From CADEDH01 sp965216205 (GTDB taxonomy: Bacteria; Actinomycetota; Acidimicrobiia; Acidimicrobiales; SZUA-35): a DNA stretch of 64,000 nucleotides. Shown here in pieces: positions 15,972 through 24,554 of this stretch. The stretch is from positions 3,906,001 through 3,970,000 of the forward strand of contig OZ244139.1 in assembly GCA_965216205.1 (NCBI GenBank). The letters run 5' to 3'. Made by a program: the position numbers and the translations under genes. Under the pieces are notes generated by a model, which made no database searches, was not told where the DNA came from, and saw only the letters and a list, made by a program, of their open reading frames with translations. How positions within the stretch are numbered: the stretch's first letter is position 1; each line of letters opens with the position of its first letter.

Positions 15972-16798
15972 CCGTCACCGAAGCGCTCGAGAGCGGCGAG
16001 CTCCCCAGCCGCATGTGGTTCTACAGCAACTACCACTGCAACCTCGCCTGCACCTACTGCTTCACCGAGTCGGCGCCGACCGTGGCGAAGCGGGCGATGG
16101 ATCCGGAGACGATCGTGCGCATCGCCCGGGAGGGGGCTGAGCTCGGCTACACCGACTTCGGCATCACGGGCGGCGAGCCGTTCCTCCTGCCCTACATGGT
16201 CGACGTGCTCACCGAGCTCAGCGAGATCGGCTCGGCGATCGTGATCTCGAACGGCACGGTGTTCGGGCCGAAGCGGTTCGCGAGAGCCACCGAGCTCGCC
16301 GGCCGGGACGTGCAGATCCAGGTATCGCTCGACTCGGCCGAACCCGACCTCAACGACGAGATGCGGGGTCCGGAGAACTTCGCCAAGGTCGCCGATGTCG
16401 TCCCGAGGCTCGTGGATGCCGGGGTGAAGGTGCGGATCGCCACGACCGTCGAGCCCGACCGGCTCGACGAGGACCAGCACGAGGAGCTGTGTGCCCTGCA
16501 CCGCAGCTGGGGGATCGACGACGAGGACCACATCGTCAGACCGGTGATCGAGCGCGGGAGGGCGGCCGAGCACGACATGGGACGCCAACTCGAGTTCCAC
16601 GAGTTCCCGGCCGAGTTGACGTTCTCGGTCGACGGGGCGTGGTGGGGCCCGTTCGGGCCGAGCATGACCGACGGTCGGCTCGACACCGACATGCTGATCA
16701 CCCGAACCGTCGAGCCGGTGTCGGTGCCGGCCAACGCCCTCCACCGCCTCGCCGGCGGTCGCCCCGACGGGGCGGACACCGCGCTGGGAATCCGTTGA
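15968..16798 (+). CDS. Radical SAM protein without SPASM cysteines
   Basis: 276 residues. The [4Fe-4S] ligands are Cys24-x3-Cys28-x2-Cys31 (HCNLACTYC), followed by the GGEPF SAM-binding motif (residues ~61-65) and the barrel strands. There is no second Cys cluster, unlike SPASM or Twitch peptide-modifying enzymes. Coupling to the AhpD-like gene by ATGA overlap suggests they act on one pathway. The substrate is not deducible. No precursor-peptide gene was found beside it. Confidence 0.9.
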   Translation: MTVTEALESGELPSRMWFYSNYHCNLACTYCFTESAPTVAKRAMDPETIVRIAREGAELGYTDFGITGGEPFLLPYMVDVLTELSEIGSAIVISNGTVFGPKRFARATELAGRDVQIQVSLDSAEPDLNDEMRGPENFAKVADVVPRLVDAGVKVRIATTVEPDRLDEDQHEELCALHRSWGIDDEDHIVRPVIERGRAAEHDMGRQLEFHEFPAELTFSVDGAWWGPFGPSMTDGRLDTDMLITRTVEPVSVPANALHRLAGGRPDGADTALGIR

Positions 16799-16812
16799 GC
16801 GTGACCGCCTCC

Positions 16813-16828
16813 GTGCCCGGTCGGGCAC
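16813..16828. terminator. Short perfect hairpin between convergent radical SAM and MFS genes
   Basis: GTGCCCG-GT-CGGGCAC, 7-bp GC-rich stem, 15 nt after the radical SAM stop and 31 nt before the MFS stop on the opposite strand. It is unrelated in sequence to the repeat family used at other convergent gaps. Probably terminates both transcripts. Confidence 0.6.
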
Positions 16829-16858
16829 AGAAGCAGGTCGAGCGAGCATGAGCGAGCA

Positions 16859-18007
16859 TCACGGCTCCGAGGGTGACGCACCTCGGACTCGTGGCTCGCG
16901 GGGCGCGACCGCGGTTCGCACTGCGAAGACTGCCGTCGCCGCCACCAGCATCGCCCCACCGCCGAGCAGGCCGAGCCAGACGGAACCGAGACCGTCGATC
17001 ACGGCGCCGCCGGCGAGCGGGCCGACGACCCGCCCGCCGGCCATGACGGCCTGCGCATCGCCGGCGCGGTCGGCCGGGTTGGCCGAGCGCTCGGCGAGGG
17101 CGGCGAACGCACCGGGGATCGCCATCCAGAAACCGAAGCCCCAGCAGGCGAGGGTCGACGCGAAGACGATCGGGCCGGCGCCGCTCATGGCGGCGACCGC
17201 GCACAGGGCGGTGAGCGCCATCCACGGCCCGGGTATGCCTCGGCGCCATGGCCACTTGGCGGCCGGGATGCCGCTGAGGGCGTTGAGGCTGAAGATCGCA
17301 GCGACGGTGCCGGTCGACAACCCCACTTCGTCGGTGCCGACCACGACCGTGTAGGAGAACACGGCCGATCCCCCGAGGCTGAACAGGCCGAGGGCGGCCA
17401 GGAGGACCGTGGCGGCAGGAACGGGCTTCGATCGCGGGCTGCGCGGTTGGACCCGATCGGTGGCCCCCGTGCCACGGTTGAACAGCAGCGGGATGATGGC
17501 GACCGTGCCGAGGAGGGCGAACACCGACGTTGCGCCACCGCGTACGGCGAACGCAGCGATGAGCGGACCGGTGGTGATACCCATCAGTGGCCCGACGACG
17601 GCGATATCGGCCATCCCCTTCTGGTCGCCGAAGACCTGGACCCACGCGAACCACGTGATCAGCCCGAGCCCCAGGCCACTCGCGAACCGCAACCCGAGGA
17701 GAACGGGGAACGGCGGGAGCGTGGAGGACAGCAGGTTGACGCCGACCGCCACCAGCAGCGCGGCCACGAACACGCGGCGTCTCGGGCTGAGCCATCGGCC
17801 GGCACCCCAGGAGCCGAGCACGAACCCGCCGAGCTGGGCCACCCCGATCAGCGAGGCTGCGGTGAGGGCGAGCTGGTACTCGTCGGCCACGAGATCCAGC
17901 AGGAACGGGGTGGCCGAGAGGACGAGGGTGGAGAATCCGACCCCGAGCAGCACGCCGGGTGCCACGCTGGGGCGAAGGAGAACCGCCACGCGAACCGGAA
18001 CCTGCAT
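16859..18007 (-). CDS. MFS transporter, drug/metabolite exporter type
   Basis: 382 residues with about 12 hydrophobic segments. The loop between helices 2 and 3 holds the MFS-type GAGRWLSPRRR motif, and GLRFASGLGLGLI resembles a helix 4 motif. Half-way there is a basic cytoplasmic loop (RVQPRSPRSKPVP). It moves a small molecule across the membrane by proton exchange; the substrate is unknown. A TetR regulator gene lies 120 nt upstream on the same strand and may control it. Confidence 0.88.
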   Translation of the reverse strand: MQVPVRVAVLLRPSVAPGVLLGVGFSTLVLSATPFLLDLVADEYQLALTAASLIGVAQLGGFVLGSWGAGRWLSPRRRVFVAALLVAVGVNLLSSTLPPFPVLLGLRFASGLGLGLITWFAWVQVFGDQKGMADIAVVGPLMGITTGPLIAAFAVRGGATSVFALLGTVAIIPLLFNRGTGATDRVQPRSPRSKPVPAATVLLAALGLFSLGGSAVFSYTVVVGTDEVGLSTGTVAAIFSLNALSGIPAAKWPWRRGIPGPWMALTALCAVAAMSGAGPIVFASTLACWGFGFWMAIPGAFAALAERSANPADRAGDAQAVMAGGRVVGPLAGGAVIDGLGSVWLGLLGGGAMLVAATAVFAVRTAVAPREPRVRGASPSEP

Positions 18008-18083
18008 GAGTGGGGGACGCTACACGGCGCTCGTCGCGTCTCCGACCGGGCTGAATCGCTCGGTGCCCATCGGTGCGCTGTAC

Positions 18084-18138
18084 GTGCGATCAGGTGGTGC
18101 TGGGGCCGGTGGAGCGGGGCGTGCGATCAGATGGTGCT
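18084..18138. repeat. Direct repeat spanning the 3' end of the TetR gene
   Basis: GTGCGATCAGGTGGTGCT (18084-18101) recurs as GTGCGATCAGATGGTGCT (18121-18138), 17 of 18 identical and 37 nt apart. The second copy contains the TetR stop codon. It looks like a small tandem duplication just downstream of the coding end. Confidence 0.6.
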
Positions 18139-18666
18139 CGCGGCGTTCGTCGCGAGCTCGACGATGCCGTCCTTCGTACGGGCGTCGTCGTCGAGGTACC
18201 CATTGCGGATGGGTCGCCACAGCATCCCGAGCACGGCCGACGCCCTGGCCCGAGCCATTCGATCGGGCTGCTGGCCACAGAGCAGGCGATGGGCCCGGCG
18301 GTTGTTGGTGTCGAGCCGCCTGCCGAGCTCCTCGTGGTTGAGGATCGACTTGTCGCCGTCGATCCAGATCGCGACATCACGGTGTCGGCTGAGGGCGTCC
18401 AGGTAGTCGGCGAGGACGGCGGCGAGCGCATCGGGTTCGTCGGCGAGCGGCGAGTGCTCGTCGAGCACGCGGTCCAGGTCGTCGAGCAGTGGTTCCGAGA
18501 GCTCGAAGAGGAGATCCTCCTTCGACGAGAAGTGGTAGACGAAGGCTGCCTTCGTCAGCCCGGTCGCCTCGGCGAGCGCCGCCACCGACGTGCCCTCGTA
18601 GCCCCGCTCCAGGAACAGGGCGAGTGCAGCGTCCAGCAGTTCATTGCGGCGGTTCGCTCGGGGCAC
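18127..18666 (-). CDS. TetR family transcriptional regulator
   Basis: 179 residues. The N-terminal helix-turn-helix is RGYEGTSVAALAEATGLTKA followed by the family motif VYHFSSKEDLL. The rest is an all-helical ligand domain (AcrR/TetR_C type). The start is GTG with GGAG four nt upstream. A TACGAT box and an inverted repeat (GTGAA-N8-TTCAC) lie just upstream, consistent with self-repression. Candidate targets are the MFS gene downstream and the divergent peroxiredoxin-like gene. Confidence 0.9.
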   Translation of the reverse strand: MPRANRRNELLDAALALFLERGYEGTSVAALAEATGLTKAAFVYHFSSKEDLLFELSEPLLDDLDRVLDEHSPLADEPDALAAVLADYLDALSRHRDVAIWIDGDKSILNHEELGRRLDTNNRRAHRLLCGQQPDRMARARASAVLGMLWRPIRNGYLDDDARTKDGIVELATNAASTI

Positions 18667-18680
18667 GGGTCTCCTCTGGG

Positions 18681-18708
18681 CAGGTGAACCTGATTCTTCA
18701 CGATCGTA
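18681..18708. promoter_or_regulatory. Probable TetR operator and -10 box
   Basis: Two overlapping inverted repeats: CAGGT-GA-ACCTG and GTGAA-N8-TTCAC. Next to them on the minus strand is TACGAT, a -10 box whose start point would fall inside the repeat. Binding here would block transcription of the TetR gene. Confidence 0.5.
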
Positions 18709-18754
18709 CAGGACGGAGCGCTGCCCCAGGTCGCCGGATGACTGTGGCGGCGCC

Positions 18755-18760
18755 TAGGGT
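18755..18760 (+). promoter_or_regulatory. Leaderless -10 box of the peroxiredoxin-like gene
   Basis: TAGGGT exactly 6 nt before a GTG codon. The same TAGGGTCA octamer precedes the VOC gene 686 nt downstream with the same spacing. It fixes the start upstream of the in-frame TGA. Confidence 0.6.
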
Positions 18761-18766
18761 CACGGC

Positions 18767-19411
18767 GTGAACGAGATCATGGACCTGCGTCGAGCCGATG
18801 GCGGCATCATCCTGATGACCTATCGCGGCGACTGGTGACCGTACTGCTGCGCCCAGCTCGTGCGGCTGGCAACGAACATCGAGCGCATCCACGGCGCGGG
18901 GGCCGAGGTCATCGCGATCTCGGTCGATTCCGACGAGCGGCAGGCCGGCATGTCGCAACGGTGGGGTCTCGGCGCCATGCAACTCGTGTCGGATCCAGGG
19001 GGCGAATCGCACCTGCAGAAGCTCGATCTCTACGATCCTGACGATCGAGGCGGCATCGCCCTGCCCGCCATGTTCGTCCTGTCGCCGACGGGCGAGGAGC
19101 TCTACCGCTATCAGGGGCGCGACTTCGCCGACCGGACGACGGACGACGACGTCTTCGCCGCCCTCGAGGGCGCGAACCTCGAACCGGTCGACCCCGGTCC
19201 GTGGACGCCGAGCGCGAGCCCGCCCGACGACCTCCGGGGCTACTTCCGACCCGACGACTTCGGCGCCTACTTTCGTGGCAACCGGTTCGCGGCGATCGCC
19301 ATCGGCGGCCGGCTGCCGTCGAAGGAGACCGCCGCGGTGGCCAGGGAGCATCGCGTCATGGCCGAAGCCAGTCTCGAGGCGTGGGACACGCACCGCAAGA
19401 CGTTGTCCTGA
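18767..19411 (+). CDS. Probable selenoprotein: peroxiredoxin-like (AhpC/TSA) with TGA-encoded active-site residue
   Basis: Reading from the GTG gives a continuous thioredoxin-fold frame broken only by one TGA at codon 24, in the context Y-R-G-D-W-TGA-P-Y-C. Prx-like relatives have GxWCPYC, so TGA stands where the peroxidatic Cys is expected. With selenocysteine the protein has 214 residues. The fold continues downstream (GAEVIAISVDSDE, then LPAMFVLSPTGEELYRYQGR). A hairpin lies about 12 nt after the TGA. A start at the later GTG (18860) would remove the active site. The alternatives are a nonsense mutation or a sequencing error. Needs selABCD elsewhere in the genome. Confidence 0.72.
18836..18870 (+). 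promoter_or_regulatory. Recoded TGA with putative bacterial SECIS hairpin
   Basis: TGA is followed 12 nt later by GCC(C)AGC-TCGTGCG-GCTGGC, a six-pair stem with one bulged C and a 7-nt loop. The loop begins 19-20 nt after the TGA, within the range seen for bacterial SECIS elements. Structure was judged by eye only. Confidence 0.5.
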
Positions 19412-19440
19412 CGCTGGCAGCGGCGCCTCGACGGCCGCTC

Positions 19441-19446
19441 TAGGGT
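19441..19446 (+). promoter_or_regulatory. Leaderless -10 box of the VOC gene
   Basis: TAGGGT, 6 nt before the ATG; no ribosome binding site is present. Confidence 0.6.
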
Positions 19447-19452
19447 CAGCCC

Positions 19453-19872
19453 ATGCCCTTTCATCCCTACCTGTACTTCGACGGGAACTGCCGCGAGGCG
19501 TTCACCCGCTACCAGGAGATCTTCGGTGGTGAGCTGGTCATCCTGGACGGCACGGAGGCGCCGCCGGACGCAGGCATCCCCGACGACAAGAAGGACCTCG
19601 TCATGCACGCCGCCCTCAAGCCGGGCGACGACCTGCTGATGGCGTCCGACTCCTACGACGACGACGTCACGCCGACCGCCGGTATGTACGTCCACTACTC
19701 GACGACCGACCTGGACCGGGCCAGGACCATCTTCGACGCATTGTCCGAAGACGGCGAGGTCCACATGCCCGGCCGGGAGGAGTTCTGGACGCCGTTCTTC
19801 GGCATCTGCACCGACCGGTTCGGCACCCCCTGGCAGATCAGCGTGGAGCCAGAGCCGGATCCCGGGAGCTGA
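19453..19872 (+). CDS. VOC (glyoxalase/PhnB-like) family protein
   Basis: 139 residues. The PhnB-type VOC fold is seen from the start: PYLYFDGNCREAFTRYQEIFGGE, then KPGDDLLMASDSY and the last strand FFGICTDRFGTPWQI. PhnB-like members are often small metal-dependent or ligand-binding proteins of unclear function. Downstream of the peroxiredoxin-like gene but with its own leaderless promoter. Confidence 0.88.
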   Translation: MPFHPYLYFDGNCREAFTRYQEIFGGELVILDGTEAPPDAGIPDDKKDLVMHAALKPGDDLLMASDSYDDDVTPTAGMYVHYSTTDLDRARTIFDALSEDGEVHMPGREEFWTPFFGICTDRFGTPWQISVEPEPDPGS

Positions 19873-19903
19873 CTCGCACAACGCTCCCTACCCCGAGCCG
19901 GTG

Positions 19904-20761
19904 CTACCGAGGCGGGAGCCCCATCGGATTCGGGAAGGTGATGTCGCCAGCGGTGGCCAGCCGGCCGATCATCGGATCGACATCGGCGAACAGGCGCTCG
20001 ACTCGATCTGCGCCCAGGCTCGCGTAGGGATGGACTGCGAGCTCATCGGTCCGCTGCTCGATCTCGTCACGCAGCTGGCACCCAGCCAGTGTCGGGGTGC
20101 CGTGGTCGTCGAGCAGCCCACGGTCGACCAAACGTGCCGACGCCGCCGACCAGTCTTCGGCGGACCACCCCCGGCTGTCCTGGTAGAGGGCGGCAGGTAG
20201 CCCTTCGCTGGCAGCGAACAGCACGTGCGCCTCGCAGCCGTCGAGCTCCGCTGCGGTGAGAAGGGCCACGTGCCCATCGCCGCGGTGCTCCCGCAGTGTG
20301 GTGGCCGCCTGCCAGAGGGCAGCGACCGGATCGCTGGGCGCGACGACGTCGCGGTTCGCGCCGAACAGTGCCCGACCGTCACCGCTCGCCTGCTCGATCG
20401 CTTCCCGGGCGACGGGGAGAACGAGCGCCGCAAGCGCCTGTGCATCCTCGTCGGTCAGGATCCGCCGGAGCGCTGCAGCCGCCGCCTGGCTGCGAGCCAC
20501 GACGATGTCGGTCGGATCGGCGAGCGCCCACGCATCGGGGATGGCCCGTCGAACGCGGCTCGGGTGGAAGTTGAAGAACGTCGCTTCGATCACGCCGGGA
20601 CCGACCGGTCCCATCGGCGACGCTCGGAACGCGAAGTAGCCCATCCAGAAACCCTTCAGACCCGACCGAGTGGCCGCGTCGCGGCACTCAGGGCTGAAGT
20701 AGGTCACCGCGTTGACGACCTCGAGGCGATGCCACAGTTCCCGGGCGAGTGCTGGCTCCAT
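19904..20761 (-). CDS. SCO6745 family protein
   Basis: 285 residues. The N-terminus ARELWHRLEVVNAVTYFSPE and the following GLKGFWMGYFAFRASPMG segment match the actinobacterial SCO6745 family of unknown function, rich in helices. No catalytic motif can be named. It ends 31 nt from the VOC gene, converging. The ATG at MEPALARELW was chosen because upstream residues run into unrelated sequence. Confidence 0.8.
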   Translation of the reverse strand: MEPALARELWHRLEVVNAVTYFSPECRDAATRSGLKGFWMGYFAFRASPMGPVGPGVIEATFFNFHPSRVRRAIPDAWALADPTDIVVARSQAAAAALRRILTDEDAQALAALVLPVAREAIEQASGDGRALFGANRDVVAPSDPVAALWQAATTLREHRGDGHVALLTAAELDGCEAHVLFAASEGLPAALYQDSRGWSAEDWSAASARLVDRGLLDDHGTPTLAGCQLRDEIEQRTDELAVHPYASLGADRVERLFADVDPMIGRLATAGDITFPNPMGLPPR

Positions 20762-20784
20762 GCCGACCAATCTCTCACCCACCG

Positions 20785-20961
20785 TCACGAGTTGCCCACG
20801 CCCCGACGACGGCCACCGCGAGGAGCAGCATCTCGATGAGAATCCGGACGGGTCCCGGCGTCGGGATCCCCGTGGTCTTCTTGTCGCCCGGCGTGTTGAA
20901 CGCCGCCGGTAGCCCGACGAGCACGAGCAGTGCGGGAATCGCCCTGCCATCCGACCCCGTG
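20785..20961 (-). pseudogene. YrdB-family membrane protein remnant (C-terminal half)
   Basis: The frame encodes a PALLVLVGLPAAFNTPGD segment, then PGPVRILIEMLLLAVAVVGAWA, which fits the last two membrane helices and the FNxPGD motif of YrdB/DUF2568 proteins. The first half of that family is missing: upstream the frame runs antisense through the MmcQ-like gene. The loss coincides with the start of the next gene, suggesting a deletion junction near 20,960. Confidence 0.5.
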
Positions 20962-21306
20962 ACGCCGACCCGGTCCCGGCTCCGAACGATCTGTCTGGCG
21001 CTCCCGGGTGCGGACATGAAGGTGTCGCACGGCCGGCCAGCGTTCTTCACCAAGAAGATCTTCGCGGGACATGGCGCAGTGCTGAAGGGCGAGCACCACT
21101 CGAGCCAGTACGACAATGCGCTGGTCTTCATGCCCGACGCCCACGAGCGGGCCGCCATCGACCAGGACGAGCGGTTCTTCGTTCCGGCCTACTGGGGTCC
21201 CTACGGGTGGCGGGGCCTCGAGGGTGCGCAGCTCCTTCGAGAACATCGAGGACCGTCTGCACCGCCAATGACCGTCGCAACTACTCATCCAGTGGTCAGG
21301 CGGTGA
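20959..21306 (+). CDS. MmcQ/YjbR family protein, C-terminus possibly frameshifted
   Basis: 115 residues. RLRTICLALPGADMKVSHGRPAF and DQDERFFVPAYWGPYGWRGL match MmcQ/YjbR (CyaY-like fold, DNA-binding) proteins, usually ~115-130 residues. The usual C-terminal helix ending in APKRL is absent. The sequence after GWRGL looks unrelated, and a +1 frame reads SSFENIEDRLHRQ before a stop, so a frameshift is possible. The start GTG has no clear ribosome binding site. It overlaps the end of the copper oxidase gene on the other strand by 11 nt. Confidence 0.6.
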   Translation: MTPTRSRLRTICLALPGADMKVSHGRPAFFTKKIFAGHGAVLKGEHHSSQYDNALVFMPDAHERAAIDQDERFFVPAYWGPYGWRGLEGAQLLREHRGPSAPPMTVATTHPVVRR

Positions 21307-24300
21307 CCTGAATGAACTCGGCGGTGGATGGGATCCCGCCTGAGAGGACGAAGAGCATGTAGATGCCAGGTGGTGCGGCGTCGGCGGTTGTAGGTGTTCG
21401 GACATCGATCGAGTTGCCGGTCTGACCCTGTATGGCCAGCTTGACAAGTCGCTGTTGGCTGTCTGTGTGATGCGTGATCGCGCCGGGAGCGACGAGCGTG
21501 ACCGCGTCGATGTCAGCGCCTTGGGGAGTCTGCACGGTGATCGTCGTGTTGAACGGGGCGGTCGCCGGGGCGCCGGTGATCGATGGTCGGTTGGCAGCGG
21601 CGAGGTACTCGGGAGAGTAGGCCTCGGCCGTCTTCTGGTTTCCGGCTGCGCCGGGACCGAGGGTCGCATCGACGCCACCCGAGGTGAAGACCCTGCCGTC
21701 GGGGAGGAGGAGGGCGACGGAGTGGTACTGCCTCGGGAAGCTCATCTGCGGCGTGACAGCCCACGCGTCAGTGTCTGGATCGTAGATTTCGCCCTCGAAG
21801 ACATAGATCGGATTCGTGTCGAATCGATTGGGTGTCTGCCGGCCGCCGACGACCATCACGTTGCCGTTGGGCAGCACCACCGCGGAGATGCCGATTCGGG
21901 CGTGCGTCATGTTGGCGGTCGCCGCCCACCCAGTTGTCGTTCCGTCCGCGGCGATGGTGATCCGCTCGCAGTCGGAGATCGCCGAGTCGGTGGTCGATCG
22001 GCCGCCAGCGACGACGATCAAAGCCTCGGGGGCAGCTCCTCGATCGTCGACGATCAGGACCGAGGCGCCTTCCTTCCGGTCTGGGAATTCCATGGATGCC
22101 GAGTCGGTCCAGGTTCCGCTGGTGGGCGCAGTGAACGAGAACCTCGCCGTCTCGGCTCCCAGGTTCTGGTGTGAGTTCCAGCCTGTCCTGGTGAAGAACA
22201 TGTCACCTGAAGGCAGCCAGTGGAGACCTGGGTAGAGGCCGCTGAACGCCTTGGCCGAGCCGGCTACGAGATCCCAGTAGTGCACATCCTGTCCAGTCGC
22301 TGGCGGCGGCTTGGAGAGGTCGAGAACCTCGACGTCCTCCACGACCCCGCCTATCCCTGCTGTGCCTGACACGATCGCGATTCGTCCGTCGGCCATGGGG
22401 ACCATGGTCGGATACCACCGGAAGTCCCGGAGGTCGCCACCGGCCAGTCGCGTCCAGCTCTCGGCCAGGGGATCGAAGATGTGGATCGACTTGACCTGAC
22501 CCTGGTTGGCACCGCCACCTGCGACCAGCCGACCATCGGGCAAGAAGGCGTGACCGGCACAGAACAAGTCGTCGTCATCCGAGAACGGGACGGTGTCGTA
22601 CGTCGCCGTCGCCGGGTCGAAGAGCGCGGTTTCGAGACCGAACCCGGGACCGAGCTCGGCGTGGCCCGACCAGATCAGCACCTTGCCGGTCCGCAGGACG
22701 GCGCCGTGCACAGCGAACTCTGGAGCGGCCGGGAGGACCGCCCAGGTTCCGTCGTCCACGCCGTCGACGCAATGGTGGGGGTCGGGGGACGGACACTCGA
22801 ACGAGCCTGTGTCGAGCGGTGGCGGGAAGCCCAGATCGTCGAAGTAGGCCTTGGTCGCACGGACCGTCTGCTTCACGCGAAGGAGGCCGATCATCCCCGC
22901 CATGACGTGCGGTTCGACGTGGCAGTGAACCGGATAGGTGGCAGCCACGTCGACGGTGCGCTTGCGGCCTTTGCTGTGCTTCGGCTTGCACGGCGGCAGG
23001 AGAACGGGTGGGGCAACCGTGTCGACGACGAACGCCTCGGCTGGACCGATGGTCCGGTTGTCGAGGTGCTGGCCACCGAACTCCCAATGCGACGCGTGGG
23101 GGTGGAAGTTGTGCCACTCCATGTCGAAGTCGAGGTTGAAGACGTACCAGCGGATCCTCTGGCCCGACTCGACTTCGATGACCGGCGAGTTGCCGGCGAA
23201 CGATCGTCCATTGACCGCATAGCTCGTCGTCGATGTCGAGCTGCCAGCCTCGAAAACGGTGTGCGTCGCCTGACCCTGGTTGGTCCACGTGACGGTCCCG
23301 CCTGGGGCGATCGTGACGGTCGGCGGATCGAACGAATTGTCCAGGACGTTGACCGAAGCTGCGGGCAGACCGCCCGACTCGACGGTGACGGTACCGAACA
23401 TCGGGTGGTAGAAGCATTCGTAGTCGACGGTGCCGGGCGTGTCGAAGGTGCGTTCGTAGTCCGCACCGGGGGCGATGTCCCCGCTGTCGAACAGCGGCTC
23501 GGACCGCCGGCCGGCCACCTTGTGCATGAAGAACGGAACCTCATGGTCGGCGTCGGGCCAGTGACGATCTCTCACGACCAGGCCGCCTATCAGACCCAGA
23601 CGGGCATTCTCCCCGATCTTTCGGTGATGGTCGTGGAAGACCCACGCTCCGGTCATCTCGTCAGTGACGTCGTACACGTAGGTGTAGCTCTCACCAGGGC
23701 AGATCTGATCGCTTCGAACCCCTTCGTCGTTCGTCACACCCAGTGGATAGGCACCATCGGAATCGATTCCGTACTGAATGCCGTGCATGTGCAGGCTGTG
23801 GGGATCTCGGTCGCTGTTCATGACATGGATTCGAAGACGTCGACCCGGCTTCGTGTAGACAACGACACCGGGCACCCGCCGCTCGACCGGGGGCTCAGCC
23901 AGGTCGGTAGCGACCAGCGGGGTCGGGTCGACGGTGGCGTAGGTGGCATCGGTGTAGGGCCGGTAGACGACAGCGGTGAGCGCTCGCAGTTGCGCCTCGT
24001 CTTCGGTGATCGTGCCGTTCTCGTGACCTGCCCGCCGGAAGCAGTCGCGACGGTAGGTGTAGGTGTGGTTCGGATCGGGGTCGACAGGGGAATAGTTGTC
24101 GATCCGCTCGATCCTCAGGTAGACGTCCTGGACCAGGCACAGCTCATACCGGTCCTTCCATTTCTCGAGAATCCGAGCCAGACGACGCATGTTCTCCCGG
24201 CCGCGGATCTCATCGAGCTTGAGATCGACCTCCGAGCACAGGTCCGACACGTCCTCGATCAGCTCGTCATCTGGTGATCTTCGGTACCGCCGCTCCAGGC

Positions 24301-24394
24301 TCCGATCGGCCCGCACCAGCTCGTCGACACTCCTCATCAGACCATCGTCGACGAACGCGGGCGATCGGTCTGCGCAATCTTCACCAGAGACCAT
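21296..24394 (-). CDS. Fusion of multicopper oxidase and galactose/glyoxal-oxidase-like copper radical oxidase
   Basis: 1032 residues. Residues ~150-510 are cupredoxin domains with multicopper oxidase ligands: HSLHMHG (199-205), WVFHDHH (251-257), CFYHPMFG (327-334), HNFHPHA (428-434) and HCHVEPHVMAGM (490-501). A plastocyanin-like segment lies at ~345-385. Residues ~545-925 form a kelch propeller, and ~935-1032 a DUF1929 beta-sandwich. Copper radical oxidase residues are all present: Cys612, Tyr661, Tyr890-His891 and His975/976. No signal peptide is visible, odd for secreted copper enzymes. A start at 24433 is also possible; the chosen one has GGAG just upstream. Confidence 0.85.
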   Translation of the reverse strand: MVSGEDCADRSPAFVDDGLMRSVDELVRADRSLERRYRRSPDDELIEDVSDLCSEVDLKLDEIRGRENMRRLARILEKWKDRYELCLVQDVYLRIERIDNYSPVDPDPNHTYTYRRDCFRRAGHENGTITEDEAQLRALTAVVYRPYTDATYATVDPTPLVATDLAEPPVERRVPGVVVYTKPGRRLRIHVMNSDRDPHSLHMHGIQYGIDSDGAYPLGVTNDEGVRSDQICPGESYTYVYDVTDEMTGAWVFHDHHRKIGENARLGLIGGLVVRDRHWPDADHEVPFFMHKVAGRRSEPLFDSGDIAPGADYERTFDTPGTVDYECFYHPMFGTVTVESGGLPAASVNVLDNSFDPPTVTIAPGGTVTWTNQGQATHTVFEAGSSTSTTSYAVNGRSFAGNSPVIEVESGQRIRWYVFNLDFDMEWHNFHPHASHWEFGGQHLDNRTIGPAEAFVVDTVAPPVLLPPCKPKHSKGRKRTVDVAATYPVHCHVEPHVMAGMIGLLRVKQTVRATKAYFDDLGFPPPLDTGSFECPSPDPHHCVDGVDDGTWAVLPAAPEFAVHGAVLRTGKVLIWSGHAELGPGFGLETALFDPATATYDTVPFSDDDDLFCAGHAFLPDGRLVAGGGANQGQVKSIHIFDPLAESWTRLAGGDLRDFRWYPTMVPMADGRIAIVSGTAGIGGVVEDVEVLDLSKPPPATGQDVHYWDLVAGSAKAFSGLYPGLHWLPSGDMFFTRTGWNSHQNLGAETARFSFTAPTSGTWTDSASMEFPDRKEGASVLIVDDRGAAPEALIVVAGGRSTTDSAISDCERITIAADGTTTGWAATANMTHARIGISAVVLPNGNVMVVGGRQTPNRFDTNPIYVFEGEIYDPDTDAWAVTPQMSFPRQYHSVALLLPDGRVFTSGGVDATLGPGAAGNQKTAEAYSPEYLAAANRPSITGAPATAPFNTTITVQTPQGADIDAVTLVAPGAITHHTDSQQRLVKLAIQGQTGNSIDVRTPTTADAAPPGIYMLFVLSGGIPSTAEFIQVTA

Positions 24395-24554
24395 TGGACT
24401 CCGGCAGCCAATCACGATAGGCCCGCCCGACACGCGACAGTGCGCTGATTCTGCTCCGAACCGTCTCCGCCGACGGCGGAATAGTCAGCAGACCACCTAC
24501 GGCGCCTCGCCTACCGTCGAAGGTGTCCGGTGCAGGCCGGCGACGGAGCACTCG

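Noticed and set aside
18860..19411. Shorter peroxiredoxin-like protein starting after the TGA
   Set aside because: It would lack the active-site strand, and has no promoter or ribosome binding site of its own.
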